Assembly: GCF_003610355.1 (NCBI RefSeq)
Contig: NZ_RAPY01000001.1
Span: 2,534,500-2,598,499 of the forward strand
Direction of reading: 5' to 3'
Source: Sphingobacterium detergens
GTDB lineage: Bacteria; Bacteroidota; Bacteroidia; Sphingobacteriales; Sphingobacteriaceae
DNA: 64,000 nucleotides
The notes under the pieces were generated by a model. The model was not told where the DNA came from. It made no database searches and worked only from the letters and a program-made list of their open reading frames with translations. Below are positions 1 to 10,658 of the stretch, one piece after another. The first letter of the stretch is position 1, and every line of letters begins with the position of its first letter. The position numbers and the translations under genes are program-made.

Positions 1-315
1 ATGCAGGAGCATTTTAATGAAAACTATATGGAGAGCGATAAATATCCGCTCTCTGAATTTAAAGGTAAGATCGAAGAATGTGAAAAATTAGCCAAAGATG
101 GCACCTACAAATTGAATGTCTCAGGTACTTTACAAATTCACGGTGTCGGTAAATCCTATTCTACCGCGGCAACTTTCAATGTGAAGAATGGTGCAATAAA
201 AGCTATCGCAGCCTTTGATGTCAGACTGGCAGACCATAAAATCAGTATTCCCTCCATCGTCGGAAAGAAAATTGCGGAGGTCGTGAAAGTAAAAATAGAA
301 GCTGCTTATAACTAA
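1..315 (+). CDS. YceI-like domain protein, C-terminal part (cut by left edge)
   Basis: This is the last 104 codons of a reading frame that is open to the left edge, so the true start lies outside the window. The sequence has the pattern of the C-terminal half of YceI-like proteins: a 'HFNENYMESDKYP' block followed by alternating beta strands (KYKLNVSGTLQIHG-type strand, then VKNGAIKA and KISIPSIVGKKI). YceI proteins are small lipocalin-like beta barrels that bind polyisoprenoid-type amphiphiles, and they usually have 170-200 residues, so about half is missing. It ends 18 bp before a DUF5777-like outer-membrane gene on the same strand, and the two are probably co-transcribed. A second, lipoprotein-type YceI gene lies at 35947-36630. 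The family call is fairly safe. The substrate is unknown. Confidence 0.8.
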   Translation: MQEHFNENYMESDKYPLSEFKGKIEECEKLAKDGTYKLNVSGTLQIHGVGKSYSTAATFNVKNGAIKAIAAFDVRLADHKISIPSIVGKKIAEVVKVKIEAAYN

Positions 316-333
316 TAATTATTCCATTCAATT

Positions 334-1272
334 ATGAAAAGTATACTATGCATAATGCTATCTATTATTTCGCTCAAAGTAGTTGCACAGGAAGATCTCG
401 ATAAAATGATCAAGCTTGAAGGGCCAAAGAACGAAAAAGTTACTGCAACATTTAAATCAGGCAACTTGATCAATCTAAAAACTACTGAAACCATTCATCG
501 AAATGAAATGGACTTCAGAGTAGATCACCGGTTTGGGGATATTGGAGGAAGTGCCGGCGGAGCAAAAAATTTCTTCGGTCTTGACAATTCAACAGATATC
601 CGGATCGGTTTTGATTATGGTTTAACGGATAATATCAACATCGGAATCGCCAGAGCGAAAGGTGCCACAGAAGTCAGACAGCTCTATGAGGGTAATATCA
701 AATACCGCTTTGCTGAACAAACAATAGACAATAGTGTACCTGTTTCGATCGCCTTTTTTGGAAGCACAGTCGTATCCGCGATGGAGGCTACGGAAGAAAA
801 ACATTCAGCGGCAAGTTTCGAACGGTTCAGCGACCGTCTGAGCTATGTGACGCAATTGATTATTGCTCGAAAATTCAGTTCGAGTTTTTCTCTTACTGTT
901 GTACCCTCCTATCTTCACCGTAATTATACAGCTTATAATGATCAGAATAACATGTTTGCAATCGGTATTGGTGGTAGGGCGAAAGTAAGTAAAAGGATAG
1001 CATTCGTTGCCGATTATTTCCTTCCCTTCCGTCAATCCTCGAAAAAGAAATACCGCGAAGAGGTAACTGGCCAACGCTACTATAATGCTTTAGGAGTTGG
1101 TTTGGAAATGGACACAGGTGGACATATATTTCATCTCAATTTTACAAATGCAACAGCGATACAAGAATCACAGTTTATCAGTGAGACCAACAGTTCATGG
1201 GGGAAAGGACAATTTAGATGGGGATTCAATATTGCAAGACGTTTTAATTTTAACAAAAAAGAGAAGGGATAA
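334..1272 (+). CDS. DUF5777-like outer-membrane beta-barrel protein
   Basis: The 312-residue protein starts with a Sec signal peptide (MKSILCIMLSIISLKVVAQ). The mature part is rich in alternating hydrophobic/polar beta strands (for example DIRIGFDYGLTDNINIGIAR and LSYVTQLIIARKF) and ends with an aromatic-containing strand (WGFNIARRFNF), as expected for an outer-membrane barrel. The block 'DFRVDHRFGDIGG..GG...FFGLDNSTDIRIG' is typical of the DUF5777 family of Bacteroidota. It follows the YceI-like gene by 18 bp and is closed by the hairpin terminator at 1333-1380, so the pair forms the end of an operon. Family members often sit next to YceI and cytochrome-like genes, but the function is not known. 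Confidence 0.75.
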   Translation: MKSILCIMLSIISLKVVAQEDLDKMIKLEGPKNEKVTATFKSGNLINLKTTETIHRNEMDFRVDHRFGDIGGSAGGAKNFFGLDNSTDIRIGFDYGLTDNINIGIARAKGATEVRQLYEGNIKYRFAEQTIDNSVPVSIAFFGSTVVSAMEATEEKHSAASFERFSDRLSYVTQLIIARKFSSSFSLTVVPSYLHRNYTAYNDQNNMFAIGIGGRAKVSKRIAFVADYFLPFRQSSKKKYREEVTGQRYYNALGVGLEMDTGGHIFHLNFTNATAIQESQFISETNSSWGKGQFRWGFNIARRFNFNKKEKG

Positions 1273-1332
1273 AATCAGTATACACGCTGCGCTTATTGAT
1301 TTGCTATCAATGATATTAATCGTTTAAAGCTG

Positions 1333-1380
1333 AACTATTATCCCCTCTCCTTTATCGGTGAGAGGGATAATAGTTTTTTT
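1333..1380 (+). terminator. Strong intrinsic terminator after the YceI/DUF5777 pair
   Basis: Inverted repeat with arms AACTATTATCCC..TCTC and GAGAGGGATAATAGTT around a short loop, followed directly by seven T on the + strand. It ends the + strand transcript and faces the convergent end of the PUL at 1416. Confidence 0.85.
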
Positions 1381-1415
1381 AAATGCACATGAGAAGCATT
1401 CTTTTGAACAGCTAC

Positions 1416-3746
1416 TTAAATATTTTTAAGTGTGGTGTACCATTGGTAACCACCATTTAATCTGATTTTTATTTTCTCTGGCTTCGCAGAGCGTATGGTA
1501 TATTTGATCAATTTACCGTCTTTCCATTTCATGTCGACCGTATAATTGCCCCTCGCTTTGAGGCCTTTCACCTCGCCATTTTTCCATGCATCAGGTAGAG
1601 CAGGCAACAGATCTATACAGCCATCGTGACTCTGCAAAAGCATTTCAGCAATACCAGCTGTAGCACCGAAATTGCCATCGATCTGAAATGGAGGATGTGC
1701 GGAAAATAGATTCGGATAAACACCTCCACCACCGCCCATATTATTGGGGTCAGCGACCGGTTTTAGCATTTCCCGGATCAATTTGAACGCCCTGTTTCCA
1801 TTATGAAGTCTTGCCCAAAACAAGGTTTTATAAGCGATAGACCAGCTCGTACTATTATCTCCTCTTACCTCAAGCGTCTTTTTTGCCGCTTCCGCAAGTT
1901 CAGGAGTAGATAAAGGCGTAATTAATGGTGCTGGATAAACCCCATATAAATGAGAAACATGACGATGGGTCGGCTCGATTTCCTTATAATCCTCCAACCA
2001 CTCCTGTATACGTCCATCTTTACTGATCACTCCAGCTGGAGGTATCGCTTGCAACAAATTCTCTAAATCCTGTCTAAACGCATGATCAATTTTCAGCTTT
2101 TTGGAGGCTGTGATCACATTCGTAAACAGCTCCCGCACAATCTGATTATCAATGGTAGGTCCCATACAGATGCTCGCGGTCTTTCCGTTAGCCATATAGA
2201 AAGTATTCTCTGGCGAAACCGAGGGGGAAGTAACCATCCAGCCTGTTTTAGGGTCTTTCACTAACACGCTTTTATAAAATTCCGCAGAACCTTTCAGCAC
2301 AGGATAGATATCTTTTAGATAGTTTAAATCATTTGTAAAAGCATAATGATCCCATAAATTGCTACATAGCCATCCTGAGCCTGCATTTGATGCTCCCCAT
2401 GACGCACTCTCACCAGGCTCAGTAAATCCCCAGACATTTGTAATGACATGCGCAATCCAACCATCAGCATTATAGTAAGCCTTGGCGGTTTTCTTTCCCG
2501 GTTCAACGAGACTTTTCACCAATTCCGCTAGTGGCAGATTCAGTTCAGATAGATTGACCACCTCTAGAGGCCAATGATTCATCTGTACATTCACATCCAG
2601 GTGATAATCCCCATTCCATGGTGTGTTGATCTCCTGCGCCCAAAGACCCTGTAAATTTGGTGGCAACAATCCCACCCGGGTACTACTGATGCTCAGATAT
2701 CTCCCATACTGAAAAAACAAAGTAGCAAGTGATGGATCATTATTGAAATTGTTGTAAAAATTGGCTATCCGACGGTCTGTTGGTAAATCTGCAGCTGCCC
2801 CTTCTCCAAGATCAATATAAGCACGTTTAAAGAGCTTGCTGAATGCAGCTATATGACTGCGTTTTTGCAGATCATAACTTTTTTTCATCGCTGCGGACAA
2901 AAACTGATTTGTCTTTTCTTCAAAGGCAAAGCCCTTGAAATCAGTTCCAGCAGAAACGTAAATCAACACCTCAGTAGCATCTTCAATAACCAGATTATTA
3001 TTTTCCGAACGGATAGTTCCATCTTTCAATTTCGCCTGTACCCGAGCCAGATACTTCATGCCCTTACCATCGGTACCATTATTGAGCTGGCCGGACATCT
3101 GCAATTCGTTGCCCACCGTATTAACCTGATAGCGCTCAGGTCTATTCATCGCAATACGACAATTGAGCTGCCCGGGCTTGTCTGCTGTCAACCGAATGAC
3201 ATCGACATCATCATCAAAACTTGTAAAATACTCGCGTTTATAATTTACACCATTACGTGTAAATGTACAGTTCGCAATGGCTTGGTCCAATAGGAGTTCG
3301 CGACGGTAGTTCTCAACTTTTTGTTCCTTTCCCTGATCCCCTTTATAGGTGAAATCGATCTGCAATGCACCCATTGTTTGAAATTTACCCCACCTTTCTC
3401 CTGCTGAGCCTTCGCCTTTACAAACAAAATTGCTGTTTACCAATGCTTGCGCCTCATCATTTTTACCCTGTAAAATAAGTTGCCGGATAGCCGGAAGACT
3501 TTTATAGGCCTCATAATTATTGGCATCCTGCGGACTTCCAGACCATAAAGTAATATCGTTCAGGACAATGCGCTCCTTTAAAATACCGCCATCGGGTGTC
3601 ATTCCCAACCGGCCATTGCCCAGCGGCAATGTGGCTTCCCAAATTTCCGCTGGTTTATCATACCACAATTTTAAGGGCTTTTGCTGGGCAGATACGGTTG
3701 TAAGAGCGAAGCAGCAAAAATAAAATACAGTTAACAGTTTCTTCAT
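1416..3746 (-). CDS. GH95 family glycoside hydrolase (alpha-L-fucosidase / alpha-L-galactosidase type)
   Basis: The 776-residue protein has a Sec signal peptide (ends VSAQ, about residue 21), so it is exported. The N-terminus ([20 protein letters not shown]) is the typical start of the GH95 N-terminal beta domain, and the length is normal for the family. GH95 enzymes cleave terminal alpha-1,2-linked L-fucose or L-galactose by inversion. The expected active-site blocks are present: NVQMNHWP (paired Asn that activate water), SPSVSPEN (Glu, general acid) and QIDGNFG (Asp). It is the last gene of the minus-strand PUL, 44 bp after the GH59 gene, and is probably expressed from the ECF-sigma-controlled PUL promoter. 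The choice between fucose and galactose cannot be made from the sequence. Confidence 0.9.
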   Translation of the reverse strand: MKKLLTVFYFCCFALTTVSAQQKPLKLWYDKPAEIWEATLPLGNGRLGMTPDGGILKERIVLNDITLWSGSPQDANNYEAYKSLPAIRQLILQGKNDEAQALVNSNFVCKGEGSAGERWGKFQTMGALQIDFTYKGDQGKEQKVENYRRELLLDQAIANCTFTRNGVNYKREYFTSFDDDVDVIRLTADKPGQLNCRIAMNRPERYQVNTVGNELQMSGQLNNGTDGKGMKYLARVQAKLKDGTIRSENNNLVIEDATEVLIYVSAGTDFKGFAFEEKTNQFLSAAMKKSYDLQKRSHIAAFSKLFKRAYIDLGEGAAADLPTDRRIANFYNNFNNDPSLATLFFQYGRYLSISSTRVGLLPPNLQGLWAQEINTPWNGDYHLDVNVQMNHWPLEVVNLSELNLPLAELVKSLVEPGKKTAKAYYNADGWIAHVITNVWGFTEPGESASWGASNAGSGWLCSNLWDHYAFTNDLNYLKDIYPVLKGSAEFYKSVLVKDPKTGWMVTSPSVSPENTFYMANGKTASICMGPTIDNQIVRELFTNVITASKKLKIDHAFRQDLENLLQAIPPAGVISKDGRIQEWLEDYKEIEPTHRHVSHLYGVYPAPLITPLSTPELAEAAKKTLEVRGDNSTSWSIAYKTLFWARLHNGNRAFKLIREMLKPVADPNNMGGGGGVYPNLFSAHPPFQIDGNFGATAGIAEMLLQSHDGCIDLLPALPDAWKNGEVKGLKARGNYTVDMKWKDGKLIKYTIRSAKPEKIKIRLNGGYQWYTTLKNI

Positions 3747-3790
3747 GATATATCGTGTTTCAAATCCCTCATTTTGTTGCGGAAAGCTAG

Positions 3791-6160
3791 TTAATCTCCA
3801 TAAACCTTAAATTCATAGATATTGGCAATAGTCTTGTCTTTGGCAGGCAACACTGTCAATCGCACCCATCTCGCTTTGGCATTGCCCTCATCAGCAAAAC
3901 ATGGAATTGATATTTTAGCATTGTTGGTTTTATCTGCAAAAACAGACCATTTCACATTGTCGGCGGAGTACTCAATTTTGTATTGTGCTCCTTTATCTAC
4001 AAAATCCGTGAAGGTTTCACATCTTTTTATTTTCTGTAGAGAACCAAGATCCACGACCAGATGCTGCTCGGTACCATCAGCTTTTGGACTCCACTTGGAA
4101 AGGCTATTTCCATCAAATGCACCAATCAAGCTATGTCCCACGGGATCAGCAGGAGAGGTAGCTGGTTTCCATGCGGACAGCAATTGGCCTGAGGCCGGCG
4201 TGTAATTGAGGACAAGGTTGTCGAATCCAGCAAAATTAAAGCCCGATACGTAACCTGCTGCACCAATTGAATAGGTATCATCCTGTACATCAACAACGAG
4301 TTGGCCGTCTATGTAACCTTTGATATTGCTTCCTTTTCCGGTCAGCTTCAATTTATGCCATTTACTGGCATCCACATTTCCACTTGCAAGTATATTTTTC
4401 TTCGTCTGAAGTTTCCATGTACCATCTTTATAGATATTAAAACGATAGCCGAAAGGAATATTTGATTGATTGGCTTTATCATAGGCTCCTCTCAAAATTA
4501 GTCCGGCATAACCGACTCCATTAAAGGCATCATTTTCGACAAAAACATCAGAAGAAATTTCGCCCTGCTCCCATTCCGTATTTTGCGCAACAAACGTATA
4601 GGCACATTCATCCGGAATCCAGTGGGTGATATCGTTTACGAGCAATTGTCTTAAGTATTTATTATTCCCTTCAGATTGCGCCAATTCAAAAGCACCCGAG
4701 TTGTCATAAAAGTATTTTGGCGAAAGCGGTGCTCTTTCTAAAGAGTAATTATCAAAATTATCACTGTACTTTGTTGGGAAGGCTTTTTCTTTAGGGATAT
4801 TGTGCGCTCCCTTTTGCTGACCTGTCGTTGTCGTAATCGTATAAATACTCTCCGGATCAACAGCTAATGTAACTTCTCCGTTGACTACCGAAATATCTTG
4901 CTGTTGTACAAATTGGCTTTTACTGTCCGACTTCCACACATGCAACTTATCTTTAGGAAGATCAGCGATATTGAATGTTAATTTCTGTCCCTCTGAACCG
5001 CTGACCACCACAATACTATAATCATTGCTGCCATCCATGTTTTTATAAGTACAGTAAGCACCATCACCACTGAATTCCCCACAGCCACTATCGAGGTACT
5101 TCCATCCTGGTTTGGCAAACTGGTTAAAATGCGCTACTGCCCAGATCGTTGGCCACACCTCATAATATCCTGACCAAGGTGTAGTTCCTTTCATCAAGCC
5201 TACATTCGAAAAACAGGAAATATCGGGCATTGAAGCAATCGGACACCACATATTTACTTTCACTATTTTCCATTTGATGTAACACTTTAAAATGTTCTTG
5301 GCTAAATATGTCGTGTTTCTCCAGGATGCTCCAGGCAATGAAAAATCCTCACCAGACCATAAGGGTAATTCTGTCAGAACAGAATTTGGATTTGGTTCTT
5401 CACCTCTATATCCCCACATATAGGAGTCCGGATAGTGATAGCTGATCGATGAAATTGTATTTCTGAATACAGAGTCTTTAACCAGCAAATCACTGATTTC
5501 CCATGCTTTACCAGCACCTTCGGGTGCATTTATTTTAATATCTTTAAAGCCATTTCGATCGAGTGTAGGTCTTAACACATTGACAATCCAATCCCTGTTA
5601 TAATCGCGTTCATTCCAACAACCTGAAATATACTTCATCTTGAGTCCCCAGTGTTTTGCACCTTCAATAAACTTGACCAGGTAGTCTGCGTTGTCCTGTG
5701 ACCATACTCCTTTAAACCATCCGGGCATGCTCCATTCCAGGGCATCAAGTTCTATATTCGGATTTCGATTTGCGGCTTCACGCATCAGCCAGTACTCAAA
5801 TCCACGATTGTAATGAGGTTTTTCCATTTCAGCCCTTGTTCGTGCAAAACTTGGCTCCGAACCACAAGTGGTGTTACCATCCCCCCCAATTTCAGTCTTA
5901 AGGTAAGTAAAGCCTGCACCGAAGTTTGGTTTGAACAGGTAATCTAAAATATCGCTTCTAGATTTATCAGCATAATCTATTAACAGCCTTGAGGAGGAGC
6001 CTGCACTCACAGCGCCGACCCCATCAAAAAGCCGTCCGCTACCTTTTTCGTCAATCTTAATTAGTTTTGATGAACCAGCATTCGTCTGTGCTAAAGCAGC
6101 ACTGACTGCAAGAGCTAAGTAAAGTGTTGTAATTGTGTTTTTAAACATAGTTGGTTTCAT
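3791..6160 (-). CDS. GH59-type galactosidase (galactocerebrosidase-like) with C-terminal discoidin domain
   Basis: The 789-residue protein starts with a signal peptide (cleavage after ALA about residue 24). Residues 35-420 match the GH59 pattern: [46 protein letters not shown], then GCWNERDYN with Glu184 as acid/base candidate and LPLWSGEDF with Glu271 as nucleophile candidate. GH59 contains galactocerebrosidase and other retaining beta-galactosidases. A lectin-like beta-sandwich region occupies about residues 460-640, and the last ~140 residues look like an F5/8 type C (discoidin) carbohydrate-binding domain. It sits in the PUL between a surface lipoprotein gene and the GH95 gene, which suggests removal of beta-galactose from a fucosylated or galactosylated glycan. 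The natural substrate is inferred, not shown. Confidence 0.85.
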   Translation of the reverse strand: MKPTMFKNTITTLYLALAVSAALAQTNAGSSKLIKIDEKGSGRLFDGVGAVSAGSSSRLLIDYADKSRSDILDYLFKPNFGAGFTYLKTEIGGDGNTTCGSEPSFARTRAEMEKPHYNRGFEYWLMREAANRNPNIELDALEWSMPGWFKGVWSQDNADYLVKFIEGAKHWGLKMKYISGCWNERDYNRDWIVNVLRPTLDRNGFKDIKINAPEGAGKAWEISDLLVKDSVFRNTISSISYHYPDSYMWGYRGEEPNPNSVLTELPLWSGEDFSLPGASWRNTTYLAKNILKCYIKWKIVKVNMWCPIASMPDISCFSNVGLMKGTTPWSGYYEVWPTIWAVAHFNQFAKPGWKYLDSGCGEFSGDGAYCTYKNMDGSNDYSIVVVSGSEGQKLTFNIADLPKDKLHVWKSDSKSQFVQQQDISVVNGEVTLAVDPESIYTITTTTGQQKGAHNIPKEKAFPTKYSDNFDNYSLERAPLSPKYFYDNSGAFELAQSEGNNKYLRQLLVNDITHWIPDECAYTFVAQNTEWEQGEISSDVFVENDAFNGVGYAGLILRGAYDKANQSNIPFGYRFNIYKDGTWKLQTKKNILASGNVDASKWHKLKLTGKGSNIKGYIDGQLVVDVQDDTYSIGAAGYVSGFNFAGFDNLVLNYTPASGQLLSAWKPATSPADPVGHSLIGAFDGNSLSKWSPKADGTEQHLVVDLGSLQKIKRCETFTDFVDKGAQYKIEYSADNVKWSVFADKTNNAKISIPCFADEGNAKARWVRLTVLPAKDKTIANIYEFKVYGD

Positions 6161-6189
6161 TGTATTACCTGTTTGAATTTTGCATAAAT

Positions 6190-6221
6190 TTCAGGGTAAA
6201 ATCTGACGGTTTTACCCTGAA
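6190..6221 (-). other. Intra-operon hairpin between surface lipoprotein and GH59 gene
   Basis: A perfect 12-bp inverted repeat (TTCAGGGTAAAA / TTTTACCCTGAA) with an 8-nt loop lies between the stop of the gene at 6256 and the start of the GH59 gene at 6160. There is no T run after it on the minus strand, so it is more likely an mRNA processing or stability element than a full terminator. It would separate the transport part of the PUL from the enzyme part. Confidence 0.6.
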
Positions 6222-6255
6222 TATTCTTGTAATAGCACATGCTAAAAAATCGTTA

Positions 6256-7467
6256 TTATTTGCCTATCTTATCGCTAGTCCATACACCAAGTTCTCCCAT
6301 GGTGATAAATGAACCATTACCCCAAGTTTCCAGTACTTTAATTCGGATATACCGCGCTTTCGGCGTTCCCGGAGGAAGTTTAAACTCCTCTCCTGCTTTC
6401 GCATAGTCAATATCTCCTGCGGTCGTTTCACCGCCAGGCAATCCAGAAGGTTTTATGGATTGACAATCCGCCAATTTTGTCCAACTTGCCCAAGATCCGT
6501 CTGAAGCAGGACTATTGCTCCCCCAGATTTCGAATCGCTTAATGCTTTCTGCTCTGAAAATCCGGTCTGTTGCCTGCCAGGTTTTAAATTTACCAATCGA
6601 AACAGACTCCCCCATATCGAAAGTGAACCAAGGTGTGTTACTGTATGTAGATGCAAAGCCAGGTGTTCCATAATTCTCATCCCATAGAAAACGTAATAGC
6701 CAATTCCAGTTGTCTGTAACATCTGTTGGCAAAACATATTCTTTAAATTTGGACTTGTCCAGCTGCCGTTCGAATAAAGGAATAGTCGATTCCATCGCTT
6801 CTACAGTAAACTCGTCTATTGCTTTAGGTTCGGGCAGATAAATGGATCTGTAAATGATCTTAGACTGGTCCTTATACCCTGGCAGCTCCGTCGTTGCACT
6901 TCCTCCTGGAACAATGGCTGTCTGTGCCACACCCGCTTCGTCTGTATACTTTAGTTCAATGGATTTTTCGCCATCTAATGCTGCATTCCAATTGACAATA
7001 AGCTTGTTTCCATCCGGAGAAAAACCAATTGATTTAACCGTACGGTTGGACAATGCACGTTGATAATTATCACCATATGCTGTACCAGTCACTTTTTTGA
7101 CGACTGATCTCGCATTATTGGCGGTATATGTATATACCTCAAAAGAATAGGCTCCTTGGGTAAGGTTATTGAACATAAAATCAACAACATCCTTCCCAGT
7201 TGTCTTTACAACATCTGCCTCCACCGAATCAGTATTATTTTTCCAGAACACCTTGACTTTAGTGACCAGGGGATCATTGCCAAGAATAATCCTCAATTGA
7301 ATCCTATTCCTTCCTCCATTGGCTGCTACACTATCTGCTCTCCCCGGATAGTAAATTTCGCCATCTTTTGTAATTTCTTTATAATCGTCTTCTTTTGTAC
7401 AGGAAATTATAGCGATCCCAGCAACGATAAAGAAAAAAAAGCAGGTTAGATATTTTATTATTTTCAT
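6256..7467 (-). CDS. DUF4998 surface lipoprotein with discoidin-like C-terminus
   Basis: The 403-residue protein has a lipoprotein signal with lipobox ending IISC (Cys about residue 23). Residues 30-210 show the DUF4998 pattern (KDGEIYYPGRADSVAANGGRNRI, then two Ig-like beta domains). Residues ~245-400 look like an F5/8 type C/DUF5000 domain: WTFDMG-type strand (WFTFDMGESVSIGKF), FEIWGSN and ARYIRIKVLETWGNGSF. Proteins of this build sit downstream of SusD in many Bacteroidota PULs and are thought to bind glycan at the cell surface (SusE/F-like position). It lies 24 bp after a protein with the same C-terminal layout, so the pair probably arose by duplication or domain exchange. The ligand is unknown. 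Confidence 0.8.
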   Translation of the reverse strand: MKIIKYLTCFFFFIVAGIAIISCTKEDDYKEITKDGEIYYPGRADSVAANGGRNRIQLRIILGNDPLVTKVKVFWKNNTDSVEADVVKTTGKDVVDFMFNNLTQGAYSFEVYTYTANNARSVVKKVTGTAYGDNYQRALSNRTVKSIGFSPDGNKLIVNWNAALDGEKSIELKYTDEAGVAQTAIVPGGSATTELPGYKDQSKIIYRSIYLPEPKAIDEFTVEAMESTIPLFERQLDKSKFKEYVLPTDVTDNWNWLLRFLWDENYGTPGFASTYSNTPWFTFDMGESVSIGKFKTWQATDRIFRAESIKRFEIWGSNSPASDGSWASWTKLADCQSIKPSGLPGGETTAGDIDYAKAGEEFKLPPGTPKARYIRIKVLETWGNGSFITMGELGVWTSDKIGK

Positions 7468-7491
7468 ATTTTCTCTTTTAAAGTATGATTA

Positions 7492-8673
7492 CTACGGATT
7501 AGGATTCCCCCATAGTGTCAGTTCCGTAAAGTTTACATAAACACCATTGGTCCAGTTTTGTAAGGTTTTAAACCGGATATATCTTACTGCAGGTGCTTCT
7601 ATAGGGATATTAATGGTCTCTCCTTCTAAGGCAGCTTCTATATCAGCGTTCGAATTCTGTTTCTGAGGTAAGCCAGAAGGTTTAATCTGTTCGTGTTCGG
7701 CTAGTAATATCCAATTGGTGAAACTGCCGTCCGGACTCGGATCATTAGAACCCCATATTTCTACCTTTCTTGGGTTGTGTAGGTCATAAAACCATCCTGG
7801 TCTCATAAACCAAACTAAACGGCTTAATTTCGCTGCCTTCCCGATATCAAAGGTAAACCACTGCGGCATCTTTACAGGGTCTATCGTATGATATGCTGTC
7901 GCATTGCTTACATCACCGTCGAAAAGATATTCGACCTCGTTACCCGGAAAATTTTTAGCATCCGTGCCATTAATATTTAGTCCTTTCATCTTTGTCCGGT
8001 CCAGTCTAGCTTCAAAGATGGGAGTTAATGTTACGTAAGTCGTGTCCGATAGGTTGCCCCAGCGATCCCGTACCATCAGTCCGAATCGGGTTTCCACAGA
8101 TGGCAGCTCCCTGGCGCCAAAGCGTCCTGTTTTCGCTTTTGTACTGAGCGTTTTTACAGGCACAAAATTGCCCAGCTTATCATTGGTTAAGATCACAATA
8201 GCGACATCTGAGCCAATATCGTTCTTATAGGTAACATCTATTCCTCCAAATGCCTCACTCGCGACTAGCTTTTCCTTAACAAGATCAAATGGCGGTGTTT
8301 TGGGCTGTACTTTTACGACCAATGGCGCCGATACATTTTCACTTTTGTCGACCGCGTATAACCTTGCTTCGTAAACATCCGTATCAGCAAATCCTTCCAA
8401 GACAACACTGTCCAGATACCGGCTCACTTTTGTCGCCCGAACAACCCCCTCTTTGGTGGTATACTCAGCTCTTATATAGAGTAAATCTTTATCTTTTGGT
8501 AGACTATAGGTTATTTTAGCCGCCCCATTTAAATTTTCAACCTCAGCATGGCTCACGGGATCCGGTGCCTGCTTGTCACTTTTATCCATTGTACCCACCT
8601 CGGTTTTCCGACAGGATCCGATCATTCCAACGATCAATAGTCCCGCAAATAACACAGATATTATTCGTTTCAT
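7492..8673 (-). CDS. DUF4959/DUF5126/DUF5000-like surface lipoprotein
   Basis: I place the start at the Met at 8673, giving 393 residues with a clean lipoprotein signal (MKRIISVLFAGLLIVGMIGSC). An in-frame ATG at 8688 would add five residues. After the lipobox follow a DUF4959-like domain (DKQAPDPVSHAEVENLNGAA), an Ig-like DUF5126-type domain (about 125-225, IDVTYKNDIGSDVAIVIL) and a C-terminal discoidin-like DUF5000 domain (WFTFDIGKAAKLSRLVW, VEIWGSNDPSPDGSF, VRYIRFKTLQNW). This is the usual domain order for a surface glycan-binding protein next to SusD. It lies between susD and a second lipoprotein with a similar C-terminal domain, all in one minus-strand operon. Confidence 0.8.
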   Translation of the reverse strand: MKRIISVLFAGLLIVGMIGSCRKTEVGTMDKSDKQAPDPVSHAEVENLNGAAKITYSLPKDKDLLYIRAEYTTKEGVVRATKVSRYLDSVVLEGFADTDVYEARLYAVDKSENVSAPLVVKVQPKTPPFDLVKEKLVASEAFGGIDVTYKNDIGSDVAIVILTNDKLGNFVPVKTLSTKAKTGRFGARELPSVETRFGLMVRDRWGNLSDTTYVTLTPIFEARLDRTKMKGLNINGTDAKNFPGNEVEYLFDGDVSNATAYHTIDPVKMPQWFTFDIGKAAKLSRLVWFMRPGWFYDLHNPRKVEIWGSNDPSPDGSFTNWILLAEHEQIKPSGLPQKQNSNADIEAALEGETINIPIEAPAVRYIRFKTLQNWTNGVYVNFTELTLWGNPNP

Positions 8674-8725
8674 TTTTTCTTTTCTCACTAGTTAGTCATT
8701 CATATTAAATTTTCCTTGGCTACTA

Positions 8726-10639
8726 TTACCACCCCCCATTTTGAACCAGATTCGGATTTACCAAAATACTGTTGTCTTTTATTGGCCAAAAATAATCTCT
8801 TGGACTATTAAAGCTTTGATTGAACAATAATATCCTGCGGTTATAATCGGGGTAGCTCGTTTGGATGACATCCCAACCATAGATAGGTTGATTTAAAAAT
8901 TCTCCGGCTCTTTTCCAACGTCTCAGGTCCCAGAAGCGGCTACCCTCAAAAGCCATTTCAATCAAACGTTCCTGTTGAATAATTTCCCTCAAACCGTTCT
9001 TATCAGTATATTTATTCGGATTTTTTGCGAAGTTTGTCCATGACGATTCGACAGATTTAAGCCCTGCCCGGTCTCTTATCATATTAACATACTCCAAAGC
9101 AAGAGCCTTGTTATCCGTCTCATTTAACGCTTCGGCATAAAGTAAATAAAGATCGCCTAAGCGCACCACAGGCCATGGATAGCGCTCAACGGTAATATTC
9201 GTAGCACTGGCAACCATTTTCCAATTGACCAATTTTTTAGTGTAATAACCTGTCACCGAATAGATACGACTTTGCTTTTTCCCAGAATGTTGACCTGATT
9301 TGGCTTGAATGTTAAAATTTCCATTCTCCATATACCATGTAGAACCATCAAAGGCCATATCTGCATAAAAACGGGGCTCTCTGTCAAAATGTAAGCCGAC
9401 GGATTGGTATCCATTCTGTATCCCAAGATCGGCAGCTGTTGCAGTCCGCAGCTGAAACCTATTGGCATAGTCCCATGTTTTATCTTCTGTAATAGGAACA
9501 CCATTTTCTGTGTAAAACAATTCTGCCATTTTCATGGTAGGCGCGAGTTGCCCTTTTAAACCGGAATTAGGAACATTCGGATCCAGCTGCGGGCTCGCAT
9601 AGAGCTGCAGCGTCCAGGTATCATTGGGCTTGGTTGTTGTTCCCCAGATCAGCTCCGAGTTCCACTTCTCACATACGGCATTACGGATGCTCATTTCCGT
9701 TTTTGTGAAATCATCGACCGGCTTTGTTGGCGAAATAAAACGATATAAATCAATATCTGCATTTTTTGCTGCAGTAATTGCCAATTTACATGCCTCTGCT
9801 GCTCTTTCCCATTTTTTCTGATCATAGGTTGCATTAAATAATACTCTCCCATCGGGATTCTTAATATTGGCAAAATCCGGATTTCCGTTAAACAAAGGAC
9901 TTGCTGCCGTGACAAGCAATCTTGCTTTTATTGCGAGTGCAATAGGTTTAGTAATTCTTCCTAATTCAGTACTTTGATTTATAATCTTATCCGGTAATCC
10001 CACACTACCTTCTCCTGCCGCCGCCTCATCGAGTAGATTAACAATATAGTTCACGACGGAGTCAGCTGACTGCCGACTTACTTTTACCTCCTCTGGCGTT
10101 GCATAAATTGGTAAGTTCTTATCGACAATAGGGATAGGACCATACATTCTAAAGAGGTACCAGTGAAAATAAGCCTTCAAAAATTTGGCTTCAGCAATCC
10201 AGCGATCTCTCATATAGGGTTCAACATCTTTGACCCTGTCGATATTTTCAAGAAATATATTGCAGTTCCGAATACCGTTCCACATCGACTTACCGTCATA
10301 ACCGTCCCAATAGTTTAATTCAGGCTCATCTTTATTCTGAAGCCCTCTGGCAATATTATAAGGAGATAAACTTGAATAATCCTCGCCCGTTGGCATTGGC
10401 CAATAAATCCATAGCTCGTCTCCGGTATTCAGTCCAGCATTCATTTCTGGATGGCCTTCCCGTGGCAGCCCATCATAACAAGTAAACAAAAACTTCTCTG
10501 CTTCATTACGATTGGAAAAAGCATGATCAATGGTAGAGACATTGTCTGGAACCACATCAAGAAAATTTTTCTTACAGGAATTCATCATCAATAGCAGCAA
10601 AACCGCTGAAAGGGTAAAACGAATCGTATATCTTTTCAT
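8726..10639 (-). CDS. SusD/RagB family surface glycan-binding lipoprotein
   Basis: I prefer the Met at 10639 (637 residues), because it gives a normal lipoprotein signal (MKRYTIRF...LLMMNSC) and leaves 19 bp after the susC stop. An ATG at 10672 would add 11 polar residues and overlap susC. The mature N-terminus (KKNFLDVVPDNVSTIDHAF) and the C-terminal half (RLGDLYLLYAEALNET, YVNMIRDRAGL, IIQQERLIEMAFEGSRFWDLRRWK) are SusD hallmarks. SusD forms the lid on the SusC barrel and captures oligosaccharides at the cell surface. The partner SusC is encoded directly upstream. Confidence 0.93.
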   Translation of the reverse strand: MKRYTIRFTLSAVLLLLMMNSCKKNFLDVVPDNVSTIDHAFSNRNEAEKFLFTCYDGLPREGHPEMNAGLNTGDELWIYWPMPTGEDYSSLSPYNIARGLQNKDEPELNYWDGYDGKSMWNGIRNCNIFLENIDRVKDVEPYMRDRWIAEAKFLKAYFHWYLFRMYGPIPIVDKNLPIYATPEEVKVSRQSADSVVNYIVNLLDEAAAGEGSVGLPDKIINQSTELGRITKPIALAIKARLLVTAASPLFNGNPDFANIKNPDGRVLFNATYDQKKWERAAEACKLAITAAKNADIDLYRFISPTKPVDDFTKTEMSIRNAVCEKWNSELIWGTTTKPNDTWTLQLYASPQLDPNVPNSGLKGQLAPTMKMAELFYTENGVPITEDKTWDYANRFQLRTATAADLGIQNGYQSVGLHFDREPRFYADMAFDGSTWYMENGNFNIQAKSGQHSGKKQSRIYSVTGYYTKKLVNWKMVASATNITVERYPWPVVRLGDLYLLYAEALNETDNKALALEYVNMIRDRAGLKSVESSWTNFAKNPNKYTDKNGLREIIQQERLIEMAFEGSRFWDLRRWKRAGEFLNQPIYGWDVIQTSYPDYNRRILLFNQSFNSPRDYFWPIKDNSILVNPNLVQNGGW

Positions 10640-10658
10640 ATTGAATTTCTTTTTTGTA

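Noticed and set aside
1333..1380. Terminator of the minus-strand PUL
   Set aside because: The T run lies only on the + strand side, so the hairpin serves the YceI/DUF5777 transcript. The end of the PUL mRNA is not clearly marked.
2853..3293. 146-codon frame on the + strand
   Set aside because: It lies fully antisense to the GH95 gene, has poor protein character (runs of Ile/Cys/His) and no promoter or family pattern.
3822..4205. 127-codon frame on the + strand
   Set aside because: It overlaps the discoidin domain of the GH59 gene on the other strand and shows no family pattern.
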